A DNA stretch of 64,000 bases from Liolophura sinensis (lineage: Eukaryota > Mollusca > Polyplacophora > Chitonida > Chitonidae), in contig NC_088303.1 of assembly GCF_032854445.1 (NCBI RefSeq), positions 19,849,501-19,913,500 of the forward strand, written 5' to 3'. Shown one piece after another: positions 34,901 to 46,900 of the stretch (within the stretch, counting starts at the first letter, position 1; the number at the start of each line of letters is the position of its first letter). A model generated the notes under the pieces. The model was not told the DNA's origin and did no database searches. It saw only the letters and a program-made list of their open reading frames with translations. The translations under genes and the position numbers were made by a program.

Positions 34901-37900
34901 GAACATCCACAAGTCATGGGAATGTCTGGACCAAAATCAAAGCATGCCTTAATTATAGGACAGTGTTCTGAACACCTGGTCCTGCACACACACATGGCAT
35001 GGCAATGTCTGGACCAAAATCAAAGCATGCCTTAATCATAGGACAGTGTTCTGAACACTTGGTTCTGAACATCCACAAGTCATGGCAATGTCTGGACCAA
35101 AATCAAAGCATGCCTTAATCATAGGACAGTGTTCTGAACACTTGGTTCTGAACATCCACAAGTCATGGGAATGTCTGGACCAAAATCAAAGCATGCCTTA
35201 ATTATAGGACAGTGTTCTGAACACCTGGCTCTGAACATCCACAGGTCATGGGAATGTCTGAACCAAAATCAAAGCATGCCTTAATTATAGGACAGTGTTC
35301 TGAACACCTAGTCCTGCACACACACATTGCATGGCACTGTCTTGGCCCAAATCAAAGCATGCCTTAATTATAGGACAGTGTTCTGAACACCTGGCTCTGA
35401 ACATCCACAGGTCATGGGAATGTCTGGACCAAAATCAAAGCATGCCTTAATTATAGGACAGTGTTCTGAACACCTAGTCCTGCACACACACATTGCATGG
35501 CAATGTCTTGGCCAAAATCAAAGCATGCCTTAATCATAGGACAGTGTTCTGAACACCTGGTCCTGCACACACACATGGCATGGCAATGTCTGGGCCAAAA
35601 TCAAAGCATGCCTTAATCATAGGACAGTGTTCTGAACACTTGGTTCTGAACATCCACAAGTCATGAGAATGTCTGGACCAAAATCAAAGCATGCCCTAAT
35701 TATAGGACAGTGTTCTGAACACCTGGTCCTGCACACACACATGGCATGGCAATGTCTGGGCCAAAATCAAAGCATGCCTTAATCATAGGACAGTGTTCTG
35801 AACACTTGGTTCTGAACATCCACAAGTCATGGGAATGTCTGGACCAAAATCAAAGCATGCCTTAATTATAGGACAGTGTTCTGAACACCTAGTCCTGCAC
35901 ACACACATTGCATGGCACTGTCTTGGCCAAAATCAAAGCATGCCTTAATTATAGGACAGTGTTCTGAACACCTGGCTCTGAACATCGACAGGTCATGGGA
36001 ATGTCTGGACCAAAATCAAAGCATGCCTTAATCATAGGACAGTGTTCTGAACACCTGGTCCTGCACACACACATGGCATGGCAATGTCTGGACCAAAATC
36101 AAAGCATGCCTTAATCATAGGACAGTGTTCTGAACACTTGGTCCTGCACACACACATGGCATGGCAATGTCTGGACCAAAATCAAAGCATGCCTTAATCA
36201 TAGGACAGTGTTCTGAACACTTGGTTCTGAACATCCACAAGTCATGGGAATGTCTGGACCAAAATCAAAGCATGCCTTAATTATAGGACAGTGTTCTGAA
36301 CACCTGGTCCTGCACACTCATATGGCATGGCAATGTCTGGGCCAAAATCAAAGCATGCCTTATTCATAGGACAGTGTTCTAAACACTTGGTTCTGAACAT
36401 CCACAGGTCATGGGAATGTCTGGACCAAAATCAAAGCATGCCTTAATTATAGGACAGTGTTCTGAACACCTGGTCCTGCACACACACATGGCATGGCACT
36501 GTCTGGGCCAAAATCAAAGCATGCCTTAATCATAGGACAGTGTTCTAAACACTTGGTTCTGAACATCCACAGGTCATGGGAATGTCTGGACCAAAATCAA
36601 AGCATGCCCTAATTATAGGACAGTGTTCTGAACACCTGGTCCTGCACACACACATGGCATGGCAATGTCTGGGCCAAAATCAAAGCATGCCTTAATCGTA
36701 GGACAGTGTTCTGAACACTTGGTTCTGAAAATGCACAAGTCATGGGAATGTCTGGACCAAAATCAAAGCATGCCTTAATTATAGGACTTAATTTGTCTGG
36801 CTGGTGTTTCACTCTGTACTCAAGAGTATTTCACTTCTACGATGAGAGCTAGCATTATGGTGGAAGACAACCGGGCAGAGCCTGGGGGAAACGCATGACC
36901 ATCCGCAGGTTGCTGTTAAAATTTTCAGCATATAGACATCTGGCGGTGCCTTGGTACTACAGCATTCCTCCTCCCAGCTCCCATTACGAGACTCACCAGT
37001 CCTGGTCGCCAGAACCTCCCTTCTGACTCCTGGTTACCAGCACCTCATTCTCCTTCACCACCTCCTCTGTCCTCATCTTCAATGACTCCATGATCTCCTG
37101 CAGCACAGGTCACCAGTTTTTGTAAGGGTTTAACAGGAACAACAAAGCTGTCATTGGATCACCTGTAGCTTTACAAGAGCAAGTGACATGTAAGATTTAT
37201 TTACTTTACTGGTGTTTTACACCGTACTCAAGAAATATTTCACCTAGACAACAGTCTACAACATTATGGTGGGGTGAAACCCGGCAGAGTCCTTGGGAAA
37301 CCCACATCGTGGGTTGACAGCAGACCCTCCCACACATGACCAGAGAGGAAGTCAGCATGAGCTGGACTTGAACTCACAGCCACCCCATGTATAATTATGT
37401 CCACAAAGCCAGAAGCAATCCTGCAATAGCATTAAGATTAAATGATGACAACATAGTGATATGGATCCACCTCATACTGATGAATAGCCTGGTCCTTCTT
37501 ACTCAGCTCATCATCATAGGCCAGAAACAAGGGGGCCAGGTACTTGGTGTTAATCTGGAATCAAACAAATGTACAGACTGTATTGAGGATCAACTTGCTG
37601 CACAAGTACGGAATTAGCACCAGTATTATGGAAATTTGTCATCTTCCCATTCACAAGAATTCAGTGCAGTCTCGGTGTAAAGCATTAAAACCTGTCTGAT
37701 AAAACAGAAGAATTATGACACAGGTCAAAACAGTCGTCACATTCTTGAAATTCACAGAGCATGTAATCTATTTATTAATTTGACTGGTGTTTCTGGCTTT
37801 AGATAGAAACGTGGTACACAGCTGAAAGTTTCACATAACCTAACCTAGGGCAGACCTTTTAGCGTGCTTCAAGTACAATATAAATCAACTTTATGCAAGA

Positions 37901-40900
37901 CACAATACAGATCACTTATAACCTACAACAGACACAATACAGATCACGTATAACCTACAATCTCTGGATGTTTGGTTACTTTTACAACACATTTAACATG
38001 ACAGTCACTGTTGGATTACGGTATCACATACTGTCTGACCGTACTATGCAAAATCATGTAGATTTCATGATGTTTAGAAGATAATAATTCACTTACCAGC
38101 CATGACGGAATTGGGCCTTTCGAGGGCAATCCTACAATCTCCTGAGCCTGTTAAGTAGATGATCATATACCTGTACACTGAGTAACAACACCGGTACATA
38201 CACAACAACCACCTGTACACTGAGTAACAACATCAGTACATACACAACAACTACCTGTGCATTGAGTAACAACACCGGTAAATACACAACAAACACATGT
38301 ACACTGAGTAACAACATCGGTACACAGACAACAACTACCTGTGCATTGAGTAACAACATTGGTACATACACAACAACTACCTGTGCATTGAGTAACAACA
38401 CCGGTACATGCACAACAAACACATGTACACTGAGTAACAACATCGGTACACAGACAACAACTACCTGTGCATTGAGTAACAACATTGGTACATACACAAC
38501 AACTACCTGTGCATTGAGTAACAACACCGGTACATACACAACAACTACCTGTACACTGAGTAACAACACCGGTACATACACAACAACTACCTGTACACTG
38601 AGTAACAACACCGGTACATACACAACAACTACCTGTACACTGAGTAACAACACCGGTACATACACAACAACTACCTGTGCATTGAGTAACAACACCGGTA
38701 CATACACAACAACCACCTGTACACTGAGTAACAACATCAGTACATACACAACAACTACCTGTGCACTGAGTAACAACACCAGTACATACACAACAACTAC
38801 CTGTGCATTGAGTAACAACACCGGTACATACACAACAACTACCTGTACACTGAGTAACAACGCTGGTACATACACAACAACTACCTGTACATTGAGTAAC
38901 AACACCGGTACATACACAATAACCACATGTATATTTTAGAAAACTAAAGTTTCAGGAAATTTTTGTCATTTTAACAGGAATAACAAAGGTCCCCTGTTAT
39001 TACTATTATCGCGCATGCATGTAAACATACATGTACGTGTGACTACTATGGAGGCCATTGCAGTATGTCCCCACAGAATTCAGGTAAACACACAAAATGC
39101 ACTAATTGATATCAGCCCCAGTAAAACAGCATTCATAGGAATTTCCCGCTCGTGGTCCAGACTGGGACAACAGCTTGTACGAGGTAAACTCAATGAATAT
39201 AATCCTTACTCCACAATTAAATATTCCTTAATGATTCAAACATTACCAACTGACAATGGATTGTTCAATCTGCAAATGGCAACAATGACAGCTATTAAGT
39301 CTTTGCTAGACCATGCACGACTCTGTAGCTTGATTCTGTAATTTTACTATTAGCTGCAGTAACAGTGTTAGCACAGTACTTTTGCCCTGCCTCAAATTAT
39401 TTCATGCAAACAAATCTTGATACGCATCCAGTCCTGACGCAGTCTGAAGCACACGGTCATGACTGCCCTTGATATTAAAATATTGAACAAAAACATCCCC
39501 CCCCACTTATAAATTTAGATGCCCTCTCTGCTGTCATTCTAGTATTGACATTCCAAATTATCAGCCCTTGTACCCTAACAGAACTTCCGCGATCGCAATT
39601 TCCTAATGGTAGCAGATGAACCATGAAAATTTACCATCTTTGTGGGCTAGGGTCTAGATTTAGGACTGATGTCAGGTGTTAGTCAGATTACCCCATTCTT
39701 TAACCTTTCCACACATGAAAGAGCAACTTTCAGAGCAATTTATGCATATTTTCATGCTGACTTCGAAGACAAAACTACATTGGTTGGATAGGCCAATTTC
39801 AAAGCTTCACAAAAAGTATAACTTAGTCAGTCTGCGCAAAATAATACCTACAGAATATGACTGAAAAAACACATCACAAACAGTCCTGCTAATTCACCTC
39901 ACTGCCATACTGCACTGGACGATACTTGGCCTGGTACTTGCTCAGCTCTATGTTCAGACGATGCACTGTGCTCTTCAGGATGTCACAATCTTCCTTCAGC
40001 TCGTGTAACTGTTTCTTTAACACTGAGGAGCCTACCCTGTCTGACAGGTAGAAAACAGAACAAAAGTCCGTTGAAAACATGTGGATATTTATTATCTTGT
40101 GATATAAAAAAATATAAGCACATTTGTATGTAAATTGTCAGTGCCTTTATGTGTATGAAACCCGATCACCTAATGTATGATATTCACCTTCCCAATGTCA
40201 TGTTAGTTATTTACTTGATCCGTATTTCATATAATGCTCAAGGATGACGGTAAGGTTCATTGGTAAAACCGAACTGGGAAACATCATTCAGAGTACTTTC
40301 CCCATGAATCACCCACTCCATTAAAGAGCTAATCTAGCATCAAAACATGTATGTCCTAAAAGCAAAGTTAAATAATAAGGATCGAAATAGTCAGAATTGC
40401 TTTATTAAATTGTAAAAAAAAAAACATTGTATTAAAGCTGTTGTTATTAGTTTGAGAGGATAATACAATACTACAATTTTGCTTGCAATGATGTTGGGCA
40501 AGAACACATGACATCACCCATAACTGACATATTGCCACGAATTGACGTCATTCCCAATAAAACTGCCTTATATTTGACGTCATATCTGCCCGATTTATTG
40601 TCACATAATGAATATTATCACATCACGTCAGGAAAAGTTTATGGAAACTGCTGAGAACTTTGTTTTTAAGGACTTCATTTATGGGGGTTAAATAATGTTA
40701 TTCACCCCAAATTTATTTGAACCGTGTTTCTAGATATATTCCATAGGGAGTCCTTCAAATCATTTTAATGTTTCTGCCTGGTTTCTCTTTGGACTTGAGT
40801 AGCACTTTCATACCTTCGCCTTTCCTCAGGGCAGAGTTCTCAGAGCGTAAATCTTCGCTGTATCTCTGCAGGTCAATAATCTGGACCTCCAGTCTTTTCA

Positions 40901-43900
40901 ACACTTCTTGTTGTCTTTCGATGGAAATATCTTGATACACCACAAAATACAAAAGAATTCAACATCATGAACATGTTTATATAAATTCACATGCAATTTT
41001 GTTTAGTCTTTTCATTTGATTGGTGTTTTATGAAGCACTCAATAATTTTTCACTTCAGCGAGAGCAGTCAGGTATATGGGTGGAGGAAACAGGAGTAAAC
41101 CGCAAAGTCAAAGTAACGACTGGCCGAGAAAAGATCTGAAATGAAGCAGTATCCGGTATAGTTTCAATCACACAAGCCACAACACAAACTAATGACAACA
41201 ACAGTTTTTTCTCATTAATTAAGGTCTGATGTAGAATACATGTATAACATGTAGATGCACTTTTCAATTTTTATATTTTGAAACAAAATTTCCTTTCAAT
41301 TATTGGTGACAGATTTTGTTGGAGTAAACTAGCCACACCAGCACCAAAAAACCCCATCTTACTCAGTACTGGCATAAACACCTGTAAGCCACAGTTCCAG
41401 CACAGAAGGTATAGTCTACCATTACTTTATTTACAAGGTCGTAGTCAACAGGTAATGCTTTCAGTACTGAATCCACTAATTTCCTGCCTTAGCTGTCATA
41501 CAAAGAACCTTATTTCTACTGACAAAACAAAAATCATTTTACAAATGTCTTTTACCAGCTATGTTTAATACTAAGGCTTTACCATGATCCCTGAGTTTTC
41601 GCAATGATTCCTTGAGTTCTGCACTGTTCTTATCCAGGTCATTCTTTGCCAGCTGAAACACAATCATGATTTAAATATCAGACAAATCCACAACAAAAAT
41701 AGTGCACTTGGGATTCATTACAAACCCCAAAATCTGTAAATGATACAGAAGCCCTCTCTGGATATTTGTCACTGAATGTGGTGACTACCTGTATGTGGCG
41801 TCATATTTTATATTACAGCAGACATTAATGCTTAAAAACTTGAGGTGATCAGTCTCACTCTCTATAGTCATTACCTCACCACAAACCCCTTTTCCAGTAG
41901 GGTTTTCCATAAATACATTTTATTTGTAAAAAGTTTACCATAAGTTATCATCATTTGCCAGAAATAGTTATAAAAAATTCTAATAAAAATTTGTGAGCAG
42001 GGGTTTTATATTCATTTCACATAACTGGAAATAGGACCTGCTACAGGGGTTTTATATTCACTTCACAAAGGTTAAAATAGGACCTGCCACATGAGTAATG
42101 TACAGGACATACATTATCTTCCGAGTCGATGGCCGGGAGGTCCCTGACAGCTCTCATGGCATCGCGGACCTCGCGTGCCGTGTTGGGTACAGTCCTGCGC
42201 AGCGTCTGTGGGGTAGTGGCCAGGTCCTCTTGGTGATAACGCTTCATGGCTAGGGACTCCTCAGGGTCAGAGTCAACGTGCTGCTCCGCAGCCGCCGCTA
42301 TTGCTAACCCGCTGTGACGGTGATGTTTCTGAAATGTTAAAATCATGACCTTAAACTGTGGATAAAATGTCATTTGATCTGATACATCTAACATATCACA
42401 GACAGAATTATATTTTATTTATTTATTTATTGTATTGGTATTTAAAACTGTGCTCCTGCACGTTTAACCTTCAGGATGGCATTCAGGTTCATGGGTGGAG
42501 GAAAACTAGAGAGCCAGGGAGAACCAGTGACCTTTGCCAGATATACAATTACTGTATTTCACCTAGAGTTTGATATAAAAATGCACTTTAGGAAGCACAT
42601 CAAGGTCATTTAGATGTGAACACTTAGGTGTCAATTGAATAATGCTAAAAAATATACCGGTGAAATACAGTATACTTAATATTCATGTAACATATTATTC
42701 AAATATCTTTTAATATTTCCAATAACCATTTTAGCGCGTTCCCTTGTACTGTCACACATTTGCCACAAATAAGGTGACAGACAGTGATGTATCCAGAGAT
42801 TTTTTAGGTGCACTTTTTTTGACAAACATTTTCATTCTACTTTGTCTTCTATTCTTTTGAGGCTCCAAAACCCCTGATACAAATCTTCACAAAGCAAAAA
42901 ATAGAAATCAAGCCCATAGGTATTAATGTGCAAGTCCTTTACCTTGCCAGTCATGTTGACATTCATCATAAACTTTCAGACAATGTATGGCTCGTGTTAT
43001 ACTAAGAATGTTTACAGCAGATTTGACACTGATGAAACAAAACAGATCAGATGAACCCAAACCTCAGTCAAATGAAGAGAACAAAATGACTGATCGCATG
43101 TTGGTATAATCATTACTTAAACATGCTCTTACCCATCACTGACTGTTGTATACATGTACGTCACTCCACACTATCCTCTAACCCTCTCACAACCGAGAAC
43201 ACACCTACTACTGAAGACAGTCAGCCTTCCAGCATTCTCTACCTGGTATACCATTACTGGTGTGCACAAGCTGTGAACTTTTACAGGCAGTACATTAAAC
43301 ATACATAAGAGTGTATGTCTGGGCACAAGCTTAATCCTAAGCCCTATACAGGTATTCTATTGTTACTCCAATCCAGGTGTTAAGTCTTTACTTTCCAATA
43401 AAGTCACACAGAAGTTAGCCACAAACTGACTTTGTTCTTTGGCAAATTAACTGTGTTCCACATGTCTATATCACATTCAATAATACATATACATGCAGTC
43501 ACCCATTTGACTGAGAAACTAAATTAAAAACACAACAAACAACAAACATTAACAGCTACAAAATGCAGAATTAGTGTATACTTTAAAGCCACCATTTATG
43601 ATTGCAATTCATATGAATAGCAAAGTGGTGTATGATTTTTTTCAAAATCTGATTTCACTCATAAGCGGCGCTCACATGAAATTTTTATCCACGAACCCCA
43701 TGGTTCATTCACATTTGTGCTAATGGTTTGCGATGCACCCATGACTCTCATCTCTACAAAGACAAGAAATTGGCTGTGAACTTTTAATTCTGGGTAACAA
43801 CGCCCAAAGCAGAATTCCTGTATTTTAAGAGCCTTCCCACAAGTATGTCTGCAGAACAAAAATACCTCCCAAAACAAACTTGGCAAAGTCAGGTGAAATA

Positions 43901-46900
43901 CAATCGTCGACATCTTTGCTGTCTTCTCATTTTGACCTCACTCACAGACATATACGAGTGGCAATTCCAATAAATCTCTTGTGCCCTATACACAACAGTC
44001 TCTGTGAAAATCCTTGTTTCTGAATCCGTGATTTGTTCGTGCGCACTGGTTCTCTGTTCTCTAACTGGTCATACTCAAGTAAGGTTAGAAGTCAATTTCA
44101 CAACATGTTTGATGTACCAGAGACATGGCCAAGAGGAGTGCCGGTAGAACTGGGGCCTGTTCTAGCTTGTCAAGCCCCTGCTGTATCTCAGGTGTACCAA
44201 TAGAACCTTACACATAATACACACCTTCTGTGAGATGAGCTTATTAGGGACAGCACAGAGTCTGCCACTGGGTTTTGTTTTAAAACCCATCAAGCCCGTA
44301 CCGTATCTCAGGTGTACCAATAGAACCTTACACATAATACACACCTTCTGTGAGATGAGCTTATTAGGGACAGTATAGACTCCTGCTCCAAGGTCCTGTC
44401 CTAACCCATCAAGCCCCTGCTGTATCTCAGGTGTACCAACAGAACCTTACACATAATACACACCTTCTGTGAGATGACCTTGTTAGGGATAGCATACACT
44501 CCTGCTCCAAGATCCTGTCCTAACCCATCAAGCCCCTGCTGTATCTCAGGTGTACCAATAGAACCTTACACATAATACACACCTTCTGTGAGATGAACTT
44601 GTTAGGGACAGCATAGACTCCTGCTCCAAGGTCCTGTCCTAACCCATCAAGCCCCTGCTGTATCTCAGGTGTACCAATAGAACCTTACACATAATACACA
44701 CCTTCTGCGAGATGAGCTTAATGGGGTAGCATAGAGTCCTGCTCCAAGGTCCTGTCCTAACCCATCAAGCCCCTGCTGTATCTCAGGTGTACCAATAGAA
44801 CCTTACACATAATACACACCTTCTGTGAGATGAGCTTATTAGGGACAGCATAGACTCCTGCTCCAAGGTCCTGTCCTAACCCATCAAGCCCCTGCTGTAT
44901 CTCAGGTGTACCAATAGAACCTTACACATAATACACACCTTCTGTGAGATGAGCGTTATGGGGTAGCATAGAGTCCTGCTCCAAGGTCCTGTCCTAACCC
45001 GTCAAGCCCCTGCTGTATCTCAGGTGTACCAATAGAACCTTACACATAATACACAACTTCTGCGAGATGAGCTTAATGGGGTAGCATAGTCCTGCTCTAA
45101 GGTCCTGTCCTAACCCATCAAGCCCCTGCTGTATCTCAGGTGTACCAACAGAACCTTACACATAATACACACCTTCTGTGAGATGACCTTGTTAGGGACA
45201 GCATAGAGTGCTGCCACTGGGTCCTGCTGTAACCCGTCCAGCTCCTGTTTAATCTCAGATGGCTCCAGAATGTGATACCTATGGCCTGGAACACCAAGCA
45301 AATCCATCAAGTTTGAATGCAATCTATAGACATATGTAAATTATACAAATGTTTGGTGTGGAACATCACACGTAAGAATTCACGTTTATCCACTGGCTTA
45401 TTTTACCTAGGAAGCCAAATACATCTCGAGGGAAACTATTACATCTGGCCTAGTATCAAATCGTGATAATTACTCAAGAATATTATTGGATCGTAAAAAA
45501 TACAGGATATTTAAATCCTTCACAAAGTAACAAGATTTAAGAGAATAATCAGCTGCACATATACGAACAGTCTCAGATCAATATGTTCAAGCATTCAAAT
45601 TCACCTTGGGACCTCTGTGGCCCAGTTGGTTAGCACGCTAGCACAGCGTAATGACCCAGGAGCCTCTCACCAATGCGGTCTCCGTGAGTTCAAGTCCAGC
45701 TCATGTTGGCTTCCTCTCTGGCCGTGCGTGGGAAGGTCTGGCAGCAACCTGCGGATGGTTGTCGGTTTCCCACAGGCTTGGCCTGGTTTCCTCCCACCAT
45801 AATGCCGGCCGCCGTTGAATAAGTGAAATATTCTTGAGTACGGTGTAAAACACCAATCAGATAAATAAATAAATAAATAAATAAATCAATTTCACCTTCT
45901 CCTAGTTTTTCTTTTTTCACATTTTTCTGTATAACAATGGACACAATAGTTATCACAAGCCATTTCTAGGTGAAGCACTTAATACCTTGTGACTGTTCCT
46001 CTGCTTCATTAATGTCCACTGGTGTGTTGCGTGGGGACCCCAGACGCTCCCTCTCTGCTTGTCGCCGTCTCTCCAATGTCCCAAAATCCACAGTGGCATA
46101 TCTAAACATGAAAACCAGAAAATCAATGAGGTGAAAGTATACAGTTTCATACCCTGAAATTCTACAATATTTTTGTCCTTGAATAATATATAACATAATT
46201 ATAATAATATAATGATGCTTGCTTCTTGCACGTGTATCCTCTCCTGAGTATTCACAAACTAAAGCCTAAATAAAAAAACTTTAATAAAATGATTTGGATT
46301 AAACAGCATGCCCCCAAAAAACACCTCATGATCGCAAACATAAAATAAATGCATTTAAACAAAATTTGCCATAAACTTTCCCAATCAGGCATTTTCACTA
46401 CGGCATTAAAGAGTTTGACTAACTATATATAATTATGATTATTTAATGCTGTACACAATAATTTTTCACTTACATGACTGCTTAGGCCAACCCTAAGGAA
46501 ACATTCTTAGTTATGCAAAAACGTTATGCAAACAATGTGAGATCAAGTGATAATTCCCCCACTTTTCAATTTCATACCAAACTATTGTAATATTTCTATA
46601 GAGTAAAAGTTTCCCTTACCCTGGGTCATTCATATGTTCATAATCGTACAGGCTACTGTCTGGGTCACTGAAGGCATCATCAATAACAGGCGGGGCAGTG
46701 TGTGACAGTCGACCAATGGCAGAAGTGTTCAGCATTTCCGACACCAGACCAGTGTTGCGTGGGACAGGTTTCGTCACTGGGGGAGGTGTACTTGGTACGG
46801 CCAAGAAAGCCATTGGTGGCAAGAGGGCAGCTCCTATTGTGGACTGTACAAAAACACAAAACAACAATATCAGCAAAAATGGTTAACAAAACTATATTCA

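Noticed and set aside
29655-36787. CRISPR-like regular repeats
   Set aside because: Units are contiguous tandem repeats without unique spacers, in a eukaryotic gene; not CRISPR.
38132-38926. 264-codon minus-strand ORF of VVVYVP-LLL repeats
   Set aside because: It is the 42-bp tandem array inside a CEP89 intron read in its open frame; the plus strand is open as well, and the flanking exons splice across it in phase.
40031-40044. Alternative acceptor GACAG|GGTAGG for CEP89 exon 8
   Set aside because: It would place TAG directly in frame after the phase-1 junction; the upstream CTGTCAG|ACAGG keeps the frame.
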